Assembly (NCBI GenBank): GCA_041394605.1
Contig: JAWKHX010000010.1
Span: 62,001-126,000 of the forward strand
Direction of reading: 5' to 3'
DNA: 64,000 nt
Source of the DNA: UBA668 sp041394605
Lineage (GTDB): Bacteria; Actinomycetota; Acidimicrobiia; Acidimicrobiales; Ilumatobacteraceae
The notes under the pieces are model-generated. The model ran no database searches. It saw only the letters and a program-made list of their open reading frames with translations, and was not told the DNA's origin. Shown piece by piece: positions 55,182 to 64,000 of the stretch. Every line of letters begins with the position of its first letter. Positions within the stretch are counted from its first letter, which is position 1. Both the position numbers and the translations under genes were made by a program.

Positions 55182-55586
55182 ATGACGCTGGGGACCGTCC
55201 GCCACCACATACGCATCCATCGCACCGCCGACGAGGTGTGGGCCAAGGTGGGCGACCCGGCCGCGCTGCACACATGGTTCCCGGGGATCACCGACTGCCA
55301 CGTGGACGGCACGTCGCGCACCATCACCATGGGCACCGGCATGCAGATGCCGGAGGAGATCATCACCCACGACCACCTGCTGCGCCGGTTCCAATACCGG
55401 ATCGCCACGCCGATCTTCCAGTTCCACCGCGGCACCATCGACGTGCTGGACATGGGCGACGGAACCTGCGTGGTCGTGTACACCACCGAGGCCGACCCGC
55501 GCACGATGGCCCTCGCCATCGGCGGCGGCACCGCGGCTGCACTCGACGAACTGCAACGGCAGATGGAAAGCGAGGGGGCCTCCTGA
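55182..55586 (+). CDS. SRPBCC-family protein
   Basis: A 134-residue helix-grip protein: VRHHIRIHRTADEVWAKVGDPAALHTWFPG at the start, a central beta-sheet (RRFQYRIATPIFQFHRGTIDVL) and a C-terminal helix (GTAAALDELQRQMESE). Ligand unknown. Its stop overlaps the sulfatase ATG by one base (TGATG), so the two are coupled. Confidence 0.82.
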   Translation: MTLGTVRHHIRIHRTADEVWAKVGDPAALHTWFPGITDCHVDGTSRTITMGTGMQMPEEIITHDHLLRRFQYRIATPIFQFHRGTIDVLDMGDGTCVVVYTTEADPRTMALAIGGGTAAALDELQRQMESEGAS

Positions 55587-57121
55587 TGGGCCGCAAGATC
55601 CTGTTCATCACCACGGACCAGCAGCGGTACGACACGCTGGGCTGCAACGGCGGCACCGTTGCCCGCACGCCGGTGATCGACGGCCTGGCCGCCGAGGGGC
55701 GTCGCTACGAGCGGGCCCACCCGCAGAGCGTGGTGTGCATGCCCTCGCGAAGCACGATCATCACCGGTCAGCACCCCAGCACCCACGGCGTGTGGATGAA
55801 CGGCGTCGCCCTGCCGACCGATGCCCCCTCCGTGGCCGAGGTGCTGCGCGAGGCCGGTTACCGCACCGCGCTCATCGGCAAGCCGCACTTCGAGCCATTC
55901 CTCGACCCGTTCGCCCGCTTCGCCGAGAACCGCTTCGCCCGCGAGGGCATGCCGGCCCCGCACCGCGGCTTCGAGCACTTCGAGGCCGCCACCCACGGGG
56001 GCCAGGGCTTCCTGCACTACGCCCGCTGGCTGGCCGCCGAGCACCCGGAGGCCGTCGGCATGTTCTACCCCGTGCTGGACATGGCGTTGGAGGTGAACGC
56101 CATGGGCGGCGGCCAGACCGGCGCTCCGCAGGCATGGGACAACGCGATCCCGAAGGAGTGGTACCACACGGACTGGGTGGCCGACCGCACGATCCACTGG
56201 CTGGACGGCCTGGACGCGGACGACGACTGGTTCTGCTGGATGAGCTTCCCCGACCCCCACCACCCGTGGGACCCGCCGCGCAGCGAGATCGGCCGCATCG
56301 ACTGGCGCGACGTGCCGCTGCCGGCCGGCTACCTGGAGGACGGCGCCGCCCGAGAGGCCGTGCTGGACGGCAAGCCCCGCCACTGGCGGGCCTGGTACGA
56401 CGGCCGGCTGGTCAGCAACTACGAGGCCCCGCTGAACTGGGTGCCGGCGCAGATGACGGCCGACCAGGTGCGCGAGGTGAACGCCCTCAACGCGGTGGAG
56501 TGCGAACTGATCGACGAGGCGCTCGGCCGGGTGATGGCCGCCATCGCCGCCCGTGGCTGGGACGACGACGTGGACGTCATCTTCACCACCGACCACGGCG
56601 AGTTCCAGGGCGACTTCGGCCTGCTCTTCAAGGGCCCGTACCACGTGGACTCGCTGATGCGCCTACCGCTGATCTGGCGCCCGGCCCCGTCCACCGCGGC
56701 GACCCCGGCCACCGTCACCCGGCCCGTCGGCCTGGTGGACCTGGCGCCCACCTTCTGCACGATCGCCGGGCTGGACGCCCCATCGTGGATGGAGGGCCAC
56801 TCCCTGCCAGTGGACGACGGCGACGCCGACGCCCGCGGCTTCGAGCGGGTGCTCACGGAGTGGGACAGCGCCCTGTTCGGTGTGGACGTGCACGTGCGCA
56901 CCATCACCCGCGACGGCTGGGTCTGCACCGCCTACCTTCCGGGCTACAGCCACGACGGCACGGAGGGCGAGTTGTACTCGCTGACCGACGACCCGCTGCA
57001 GCACGTGAACCGGTGGGACGACCCGGCAGTGGCATCGGTGAAGTCCGACCTGCTGGCCGATCTGTGGGACCACCAACCCCCGCAGCAGCGCCCGCTGCGG
57101 CGCATCGAATCGCCGGTCTGA
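55586..57121 (+). CDS. Sulfatase (formylglycine type)
   Basis: A 511-residue type I sulfatase or phosphonate monoester hydrolase. It starts KILFITTDQQRYDTLGCNGG, with the metal Asp pair. The formylglycine site is Cys51 in CMPSRSTIITGQ, which needs a formylglycine-generating enzyme. Other landmarks are SFPDPHHPWDPP, IFTTDHGEFQGDFGLLFKG and DLAPTFCTIAGLDAP. No signal peptide, so a cytoplasmic sulfate or phosphonate ester is likely. The next gene is convergent; 28 bases separate the stops. Confidence 0.92.
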   Translation: MGRKILFITTDQQRYDTLGCNGGTVARTPVIDGLAAEGRRYERAHPQSVVCMPSRSTIITGQHPSTHGVWMNGVALPTDAPSVAEVLREAGYRTALIGKPHFEPFLDPFARFAENRFAREGMPAPHRGFEHFEAATHGGQGFLHYARWLAAEHPEAVGMFYPVLDMALEVNAMGGGQTGAPQAWDNAIPKEWYHTDWVADRTIHWLDGLDADDDWFCWMSFPDPHHPWDPPRSEIGRIDWRDVPLPAGYLEDGAAREAVLDGKPRHWRAWYDGRLVSNYEAPLNWVPAQMTADQVREVNALNAVECELIDEALGRVMAAIAARGWDDDVDVIFTTDHGEFQGDFGLLFKGPYHVDSLMRLPLIWRPAPSTAATPATVTRPVGLVDLAPTFCTIAGLDAPSWMEGHSLPVDDGDADARGFERVLTEWDSALFGVDVHVRTITRDGWVCTAYLPGYSHDGTEGELYSLTDDPLQHVNRWDDPAVASVKSDLLADLWDHQPPQQRPLRRIESPV

Positions 57122-57149
57122 CACGGCCGGCTGTTCGTTCTGGCAGCGG

Positions 57150-57809
57150 TCAGCCGCCGCTGGCCGCGCGCCGCGGCGGATCGTCATGCGAGTGCACGGC
57201 CCGCAACGGTGTGCTGGGCGGGGCCGCTCGCTGCAGGCGTCGGCGGTCCGATGGCACGGCCAGCAGCCACAGCAGCAGCACGCTCACCAGTTCCGGAATG
57301 TGTGTGGTCTCGTTGATCAGCGGAACGTGACCCGTGGCGATGTCGATAAGCGCGGTGAGCGCCAGCGCGCCCGCCAACACGAACGCCACGGGCAGCATGG
57401 TGCGGGCCCGGGCCGGCCGCACCACGACCACCAGCAGGCCCACGGCGTAGGCCACGCTGAACGCACCAAGGTGGCGGGCGGCGTGCACCGAGGTGTCGGA
57501 CTCCTTGCCCCACACCAGCGCCCGGAGCGAGAAGACGATGACCTCCAGCGCCACCACGCCCAGCAGGACGCGGGCGATGCTCAGCGACGCGGCACGGTCG
57601 GCAATGGCGTTGCGCTTGGTCACCGGGCGAGCCAGGTCCGGCATGTCCGGAGCCGCAACCAGCACGGGAGCAGCCGACCGGCTGAACTCGGCGAAGGCAC
57701 GGCAGGAGGGGCAGGTGGCCAGATGGGCATCGAGAAGGCGCGGCTCGACCCCAGGGTCCTCCCCGTCGGCGATCGCCGAGATGGCCTGCTGCCATCGGTC
57801 ACATGCCAT
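57150..57809 (-). CDS. Zinc-finger anti-sigma factor with membrane domain
   Basis: A 219-residue protein. The N-terminal ZAS-type domain has Cys near residue 3 (MACDRWQQAISAIADGE) and HLATCPSC, giving the H-x3-C-x2-C zinc motif. Four hydrophobic helices follow (for example IARVLLGVVALEVIVFSLRALV, VAYAVGLLVVVV, VSVLLLWLLAVP), so it is membrane-bound. It should hold the ECF factor coded divergently. The ATG at 57809 was chosen over 57815 because it opens with the usual CDRW and fits leaderless spacing from an ECF-type -10. Confidence 0.82.
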   Translation of the reverse strand: MACDRWQQAISAIADGEDPGVEPRLLDAHLATCPSCRAFAEFSRSAAPVLVAAPDMPDLARPVTKRNAIADRAASLSIARVLLGVVALEVIVFSLRALVWGKESDTSVHAARHLGAFSVAYAVGLLVVVVRPARARTMLPVAFVLAGALALTALIDIATGHVPLINETTHIPELVSVLLLWLLAVPSDRRRLQRAAPPSTPLRAVHSHDDPPRRAASGG

Positions 57810-57817
57810 GTCCATCC

Positions 57818-57844
57818 AGTCGTCCGGTCGGCGGGCGGAGTTCC
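57818..57844 (-). promoter_or_regulatory. ECF-type promoter GGAAC-N17-CGACT
   Basis: On the minus strand GGAAC (57844-57840), a 17-base spacer and CGACT (57822-57818), 8 bases before the anti-sigma ATG at 57809. GGAAC is the classic ECF -35 core, so autoregulation by the neighbouring sigma factor is likely. Confidence 0.5.
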
Positions 57845-57887
57845 CGCAGATCGCGTGTGAGCGTCCTTGTTCCGGCATGATAAAGGC

Positions 57888-58397
57888 GTGGACGTCGTCG
57901 ACCCGTTGCGCCGCTATGCCGAAGCCGCCTGTGAAGGCGACGATGTGGCCGTCGCTGCGCTGGTGCGCGCCACCCAGCCCGCGGTGTGGCGGCTGTGCAA
58001 CGCGCTGGGTTCCGGCGACAATGTCGACGACTTGGTGCAGGACACCTACCTTCGGGCGCTGAGGGCGCTCCCGGGGTATCGCTTCGAGTCGCCCGTGCAG
58101 GTCTGGATTCTCTCCATCGCTCGCCGCGCCTGTGCCGACGACATCCGCCGCAGGTACCGCCGCCGCCGTCTGATGGACCGCATGACCCTGTTCTCGCAGG
58201 AGGCTGTCGCCCACCACGAGGACGCCTCGATGGACGAGCTGCTGGATGCACTGGAGCCGGATCGCCGCGATGCGTTCGTGCTCACCCAGGTGCTGGGGCT
58301 CAGCTACCAGGAGGCCGCCGAGGTGATGGAGTGCCCCATCGGCACGGTGCGTTCTCGCGCCGCCCGCGCTTCCCGATGGACCTCGCCGGCATGCTGA
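57888..58397 (+). CDS. ECF-type RNA polymerase sigma factor
   Basis: A 169-residue group IV sigma factor. Region 2 includes DDLVQDTYLRALRALPGYRF and VWILSIARRACADDIRRR; region 4 is LGLSYQEAAEVMECPIGTVRSRAARA, the helix-turn-helix for the -35 element. It is transcribed divergently from its presumed anti-sigma factor, unlike most such pairs, which are co-transcribed. The GTG start has CATGAT 6 bases upstream. The C-terminus (SRWTSPAC) departs from the usual ARADLAGML-like ending. Confidence 0.87.
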   Translation: MDVVDPLRRYAEAACEGDDVAVAALVRATQPAVWRLCNALGSGDNVDDLVQDTYLRALRALPGYRFESPVQVWILSIARRACADDIRRRYRRRRLMDRMTLFSQEAVAHHEDASMDELLDALEPDRRDAFVLTQVLGLSYQEAAEVMECPIGTVRSRAARASRWTSPAC

Positions 58398-58429
58398 GCA
58401 CGCCCAGGCGCAGTAGGCGGGGCGCCCAC

Positions 58430-60247
<1,818 letters not shown>

Positions 60248-60352
60248 CGGTCCCAACCCCCTCGTGACGTCCGCGAGCGTAGGTGTCGGCCGCCCCGGCG
60301 GGCGTGTCGTGGGGACGTGCGAAGTGACGCGGCGACGACCCCTCCGACCTGG

Positions 60353-60380
60353 GAAGTGACGTGACACATCACGTCACTTC
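60353..60380 (-). terminator. 12-bp perfect hairpin over the stop codon of the MBL gene (repeat copy D)
   Basis: GAAGTGACGTGA (60353-60364) and TCACGTCACTTC (60369-60380) with a CACA loop. The upper arm includes the TGA stop of the MBL gene (60374-60376). The left flank CTCCGACCTGG is shared with repeat copies A and C. Confidence 0.7.
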
Positions 60381-62089
60381 GGTGGGGGGAGGTCGAAGCA
60401 GGCGAGGAGGGAGGTGACCTCGGCGAGGGGCGCGCCGTCCACCCGGGCGCGGCCGTCGCCCTCCAGTTGCACCACCGTGGCGGTGCCGGTGAGCAGCATC
60501 GCCCAGGCCTCTGCGTCGATGTCCAGGGACGCGGTGGCACGTTCGCCGTCGGTGGGAACGGCGACGCCGTTGCGGACATGGATGCCGGCGGCACCGTGGC
60601 GCGGCACGACGATGCGCAGGTGGGCGTCGACGCCGGTGGCCCGATCGGGGTCGAGGAGAACGGGCAGGGTGTGGATCGCTCCGAGTGGATCGCGCTCCAC
60701 CTCGGCCGCTCGAAGGCGGTGGGTGCGGAAGCGGTCCAGCGGGGCCACTCCCTCGAGGTCCCGCGCTCGGGTGAGGCACCAGTTGCGGATGTTGGCGGCG
60801 GGGGAGCGTTGGCCGATCGCCCTCAGGACGGCGGCAAGGCGGTGACGATCAGCCTGCGCCGTGGCGCCGTCGCCGGCCGGTGCGGTGACCAGCCAGGTGG
60901 CCAGTTCGGCCGCCCACCGCAGGTCGTCGGCCGCGAGTGCCGCGTCTGCCTGCGAGGCCACGGCCTGCCTCCCGCCGAAGCCCTCGATCAGCCGGTTCGC
61001 CCGGTCCACCGGCGGCAGCGGGAACAGCTTTGCCGGGTCACCGTCGAACCAGCCGCGCAGGCCGCTGGCGATCTGGCGGACATGGTGCTCGACCACGCCA
61101 TAGCGCTCGCTGGTGAGGTAGTCGTTGTCGTAGAGGGCCGGCAGGCGGACCTCGGCGGCCAGGCGGTCCGCGGTCCAGCCCTTGTTGAGGCCGCGCACCG
61201 TCTGGTCCCACAGGAACTGGATGGCATCGCGGGCCAGCGTGGCCCGGTGGCGGATCTCCTCGGCGCCGCTGATCGGCGGCCCGTGCGTGCCCACCAGGTG
61301 CTCGGCGCCCAGTGACAGGAGGTGGTCGATGCCGTGGATCACCACCCGCGGGTCGCGGTACTCCTCGCCGCGGATGGCGAAGACGTTGAACAGTGCAGGC
61401 CAGACCAGGTTGTGCACGCACACCGAGAGTTCGGGGAACCACAGGGTGACCGAGTCGTCGGCGTCGCTCGGCGCCGGTGTCACCTCCACCGCCAGACCGG
61501 CGATGCGCATCGCGGTGTGCGTGGTGAACGTGTGATCGGGCGGCACGAAGCCTTGGGTGAAGGGGGCGTGCGCCGGGTTGCGGAAGGCGTGCCCGAGCCC
61601 CACATGCACCAGCGCGTCCTCGCCCTCGGCAGGTAGCACGACGCCGAACTGCTCGACCAACCCGCGGCTGTACGCAGGAGCGATCTCGCCGCCGACCCGG
61701 TGGCGGTTGACGGTGATCCGCTGGTGGCCGTGCACCGGCAGGGCGCGGCCGGCATCGTGGAAGGCGGCCAGCGTGCCGGCCACGTAGTGGAAGTGGGTGT
61801 AGACGACGGCGGCCAGCGGGCGGTCGGTGACCTCGCGAAGGCGGGCGAGTGCCGCGCTCATCTCCTCGACCGACTCGCCGGTGTCGATGGCAATGATGCC
61901 TTCCGGGGCGTCGACGAAGGTCTGGTTCGACAGGCCGTTGCCCACCAGCGTCCACACGCCGGGCCGCACGTCGTGCCAGCCGGGGCTGATGACCGCCAGG
62001 TGATCCAGGTGGTGCCGGTGCGCCCGCCCACCGTTGCCCGCGGTCACCACCTGGGTGTCGCCCGCCTCGAAACTGCGCACGTGCTGCAT
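60374..62089 (-). CDS. Alkylsulfatase-like MBL-fold protein with altered metal site
   Basis: A 571-residue protein with the three-part order of SdsA1/BDS1 alkylsulfatases: MBL domain, dimerisation domain (about 330-440) and SCP2-like C-terminal domain (about 455-571). The metal motif HxHxDH is replaced by THFHYVAGT. The usual Glu pair (later EMxF and AE...H) reads APSDADDSVTLWFPEL and CVHNLVW, and the final His is kept in VGTHGPPISG. It therefore may bind a different metal set or none. It is divergent from an acyl-CoA ligase; the ATG follows GGGGGGCC. Confidence 0.83.
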   Translation of the reverse strand: MQHVRSFEAGDTQVVTAGNGGRAHRHHLDHLAVISPGWHDVRPGVWTLVGNGLSNQTFVDAPEGIIAIDTGESVEEMSAALARLREVTDRPLAAVVYTHFHYVAGTLAAFHDAGRALPVHGHQRITVNRHRVGGEIAPAYSRGLVEQFGVVLPAEGEDALVHVGLGHAFRNPAHAPFTQGFVPPDHTFTTHTAMRIAGLAVEVTPAPSDADDSVTLWFPELSVCVHNLVWPALFNVFAIRGEEYRDPRVVIHGIDHLLSLGAEHLVGTHGPPISGAEEIRHRATLARDAIQFLWDQTVRGLNKGWTADRLAAEVRLPALYDNDYLTSERYGVVEHHVRQIASGLRGWFDGDPAKLFPLPPVDRANRLIEGFGGRQAVASQADAALAADDLRWAAELATWLVTAPAGDGATAQADRHRLAAVLRAIGQRSPAANIRNWCLTRARDLEGVAPLDRFRTHRLRAAEVERDPLGAIHTLPVLLDPDRATGVDAHLRIVVPRHGAAGIHVRNGVAVPTDGERATASLDIDAEAWAMLLTGTATVVQLEGDGRARVDGAPLAEVTSLLACFDLPPPK

Positions 62090-62170
62090 CGGCCCCCCAG
62101 TTCGCCCGCCGACTGTCGACCGCAGCGTAGGCGATGCGGCGGGGAGTGACGTGTGCCACACTCTTGCGCC

Positions 62171-63706
62171 ATGCGGAACAACATCGGGGCCGTCCTGGCC
62201 AAGCGCACGCTCATGAACCCGACCAACGAGGCCCTGTTCGACGTGGCAGCCGACCGGCGGTTCACCTATGCCGAGCTCAACGACCGGACCAACCAGGTGG
62301 CCCACGCGCTGCTCGCCTCCGGCGTGCAGAAGGGCGACCGGGTGGCGTTGCTGATGATGAACTCGCACGAGTTCGTCACCAGCTTCTTCGCCGTGGCCAA
62401 GGTGGGCGCGGTGATCGTGCCGCTCAACTGGCGGCTGGTGCCAGACGAACTGGAGTTCATCGTCAAGGACGCCGGTTGCACGGTGATGATCGCCGGTGGC
62501 GAGTTCGCCGCGGCGGTGCAGGAACTGCAGTCCCGTGGCGACCGCACCGATGTGCGTACGTGGGTGCACGTGGGCGATCCGGCCACCCGCCCGGCCTTCG
62601 CGCTGCAGTTCGACGAGTGGGTGGACGGGCAGAGCACGGCCGAACCGCCGCTGACGGCGTGGAACGACGACCTGCTCTACATCATGTACACCAGCGGCAC
62701 GACGGGCCTGCCGAAGGGCGTGATGCACACGCACACCACCCAGATGGCGGCGCTGCACACCCTGAACGCCACGGCCGACTATCGCATCGGCGACCGCTAC
62801 CTCAACCCGATGCCCCTGTTCCACGTGGGCGCGCTCACCCCGGCCATCACCACGGCCTACCGCGGGCTGGCCCAGATCCTGATGCGGGCGTTCGACCCGA
62901 TGAAGGTGTGGGAACTGGTGAAGGAGGAGAAGATCAACTCGTCGCTGCTCGTGCCGGCGATGCTGGGCGCCATGCGGATGGTCTACGACCCGGCGGTGCA
63001 CGACCACTCCAGCGTCCGCTGGTTCCTCAGCGGCGCGGCCCCGGTGCCGAAGGCGCTGATCGAGGCCTACGCGGAGATGGGCATCGAGATCCACCAGGTG
63101 TACGGCCTCACCGAGACCTGCGGCCCGGCCTGCCTCACCACGCCGGAGGACGCGCTGCGCAAGGCGGGCTCCACCGGCAAGGCCTTCTTCCACACCGACG
63201 TGATGGTCATGCGTCCCGACGGCACCGAGTGCGATGTGGACGAGGCCGGCGAGGTGGTGATCGCCGGTGACCACATCATGACCGGCTACTGGAACCGCCC
63301 CGACGCCACCGCCGAAGCCATCCGCGACGGCTGGTTCCACTCCGGCGACGTGGCCGTGCGCGACGACGAGGGGTTCATCTGGATCCGCGACCGCCTGAAG
63401 GACATGATCATCTCCGGCGGCGAGAACGTGTACCCGGCCGAGGTGGAGAACGTCATCCTCACCCACCCCGGCGTGGCGGACGTGGCGGTCATCGGGGTGC
63501 CGTCGGAGAAGTGGGGCGAGTCGCCGCTGGCGATCGTGGTGAAGAAGGACCCGGACCTCGAGGAGCGGGCCATCATCGAGCACTGCGACGGCAAGCTGGC
63601 CCGCTACAAGATGCCGACCGCGGTGCGGTTCGTGGACGTCGTGCCGCGCAACGCCAGCGGCAAGGCCCTGAAGCGCGAGCTGCGCCTCCAGTTCCCCGAG
63701 CTGTAG
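62171..63706 (+). CDS. Fatty-acid/long-chain acyl-CoA ligase
   Basis: A 511-residue ANL-superfamily ligase. The P-loop is MYTSGTTGLPKG, the core is VYGLTETCGPACL, the hinge is GFIWIRDRLKDMIISGGENVYPAEVE, and the terminal Lys is in NASGKALKREL. It starts at the ATG at 62171 (MRNNIGAVLAKR); a GTG 18 bases upstream is less likely because a CACACT box at 62157-62162 fits the pattern here. The divergent alkylsulfatase-like gene hints at a shared lipid or surfactant route, but only by position. Confidence 0.92.
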   Translation: MRNNIGAVLAKRTLMNPTNEALFDVAADRRFTYAELNDRTNQVAHALLASGVQKGDRVALLMMNSHEFVTSFFAVAKVGAVIVPLNWRLVPDELEFIVKDAGCTVMIAGGEFAAAVQELQSRGDRTDVRTWVHVGDPATRPAFALQFDEWVDGQSTAEPPLTAWNDDLLYIMYTSGTTGLPKGVMHTHTTQMAALHTLNATADYRIGDRYLNPMPLFHVGALTPAITTAYRGLAQILMRAFDPMKVWELVKEEKINSSLLVPAMLGAMRMVYDPAVHDHSSVRWFLSGAAPVPKALIEAYAEMGIEIHQVYGLTETCGPACLTTPEDALRKAGSTGKAFFHTDVMVMRPDGTECDVDEAGEVVIAGDHIMTGYWNRPDATAEAIRDGWFHSGDVAVRDDEGFIWIRDRLKDMIISGGENVYPAEVENVILTHPGVADVAVIGVPSEKWGESPLAIVVKKDPDLEERAIIEHCDGKLARYKMPTAVRFVDVVPRNASGKALKRELRLQFPEL

Positions 63707-63711
63707 GCCAC

Positions 63712-63864
63712 ATGACCGTCCGCGCCGTCACGGTGAAGGACTGGATCGACGTCGCCGGGCTGCCCCTGGCGGTCCAGGTCGCCGCGCCACGGTGGCACGA
63801 CCACGTCGCCCTGGCCGTCGCCGCCCACCTCGAGTCCCTCCAAGTTGGCGGTGAGGTGCGGTAG
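63712..63864 (+). CDS. Short open frame after the acyl-CoA ligase (50 aa)
   Basis: A 50-residue frame (MTVRAVTVKDWIDVAGLP...) starting 5 bases after the ligase stop. Its last codons lie inside a terminator hairpin. No family recognised; it may not be expressed. Confidence 0.3.
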   Translation: MTVRAVTVKDWIDVAGLPLAVQVAAPRWHDHVALAVAAHLESLQVGGEVR

Positions 63865-63888
63865 GACCGCCACTGAACGCCAACTTGG
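63840..63888 (+). terminator. 11-bp perfect hairpin after the ligase unit
   Basis: CCAAGTTGGCG (63840-63850) pairs with CGCCAACTTGG (63878-63888), with an inner CGGT/ACCG stem. It lies between convergent units. Confidence 0.6.
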
Positions 63889-63899
63889 GAGGGGTGGGG

Positions 63900-64000
63900 T
63901 CAGAAGGTGGTCTCCTTGACGACGAAGCCGTCGCGGTCGTAGGTGCGCCAGATGCCGGTCTGCGCCCCATCCTTGAACGTGCCGGTGCGCATGAGACTGC
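63900..64000 (-). CDS. MORN/YwqK-like repeat protein, C-terminal end (start outside window)
   Basis: The last 33 residues: FKDGAQTGIWRTYDRDGFVVKETTF before the TGA. The pattern FKxGxxTGxWRTYxxxG is that of MORN-variant repeats, as in YwqK-type antitoxins and surface repeat proteins. Too little is present for a firm call. Confidence 0.5.
   Translation of the reverse strand, partial: SLMRTGTFKDGAQTGIWRTYDRDGFVVKETTF

Noticed and set aside
58340..58420. A seventh indel at the 3' end of the ECF sigma gene
   Set aside because: The shifted frame reads MDLAGML, like usual ECF tails, but it then has no stop for almost 2 kb, while the given frame stops neatly before the next gene. Left as an oddity.

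Overview
This is a GC-rich (about 70% by eye), gene-dense stretch of an actinobacterial chromosome. It contains the cores manB–Trm112-like–ahcY, comF–secA–prfB–ftsE–ftsX, menB and cofE (coenzyme F420), a group II truncated haemoglobin, and many acyl-CoA enzymes. Start codons are often GTG, and 4-bp stop/start overlaps (GTGA or ATGA) are common. Many genes have a TANNNT -10 box only 6-10 bases before the start codon, which is typical of leaderless actinobacterial mRNAs. The mix of housekeeping order, F420, crotonases and Baeyer-Villiger-type oxygenases would suit an environmental Acidimicrobiia-like lineage; that placement is inference. I saw no rRNA, tRNA, CRISPR array, insertion sequence or prophage.

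Layout. 1-6.5 kb: end of a phosphomannomutase, a Trm112-like protein, a secreted three-repeat protein, ahcY, a YczE-type membrane protein and a ComF protein. 6.3-12.6 kb: HAD hydrolase, secA, prfB and ftsEX. 12.7-19.1 kb: crotonase, truncated haemoglobin, a menB–RNA methyltransferase–purU operon, and an alpha/beta hydrolase–cofE–SRPBCC operon. 19.1-30.5 kb: minus-strand groups (a GDPD-like lipoprotein with an Ig-like lipoprotein, a phosphodiesterase with psuG, an aminotransferase with an Lrp regulator, an LLM oxidoreductase with an XRE-cupin regulator) around a plus-strand hydrolase–crotonase pair. 31-37.6 kb: MFS transporter, OsmC protein, DEAD-box helicase and a 1006-residue kinase–M23–aminotransferase fusion. 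37.7-45 kb: ketoacyl synthase III, a lipoprotein, a double glycosyltransferase and a dimethylglycine-dehydrogenase-like flavoprotein. 45-57 kb: an SCO6745-like protein, a flavin oxidoreductase coupled to a very large degenerate kinase/STAND ATPase, an acyl-CoA ligase, a probable D-threonate pathway pair, and an SRPBCC–sulfatase pair. 57-64 kb: a divergent anti-sigma/ECF sigma pair, a Baeyer-Villiger-type monooxygenase, an alkylsulfatase-like MBL protein, a second acyl-CoA ligase and the end of a MORN-like protein.

Six positions look like small indels that break otherwise convincing genes: ftsE, ftsX, a DUF6027-like gene, an osmC-like gene, and two in the flavin oxidoreductase. Four of the six are repaired by adding one G to a G-run. 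That pattern is more like consensus error than real gene decay, and it should be resolved before any of these genes is called broken.

The most interesting unexplained items are: (1) the oxidoreductase–pseudokinase/STAND pair at 45.8-51.4 kb; (2) a leaderless 15-codon open frame whose stop overlaps the ftsE start; (3) a family of about 45-bp imperfect palindromes between genes; (4) several clear operator-like palindromes; and (5) an alkylsulfatase-like protein that has lost the usual metal ligands.
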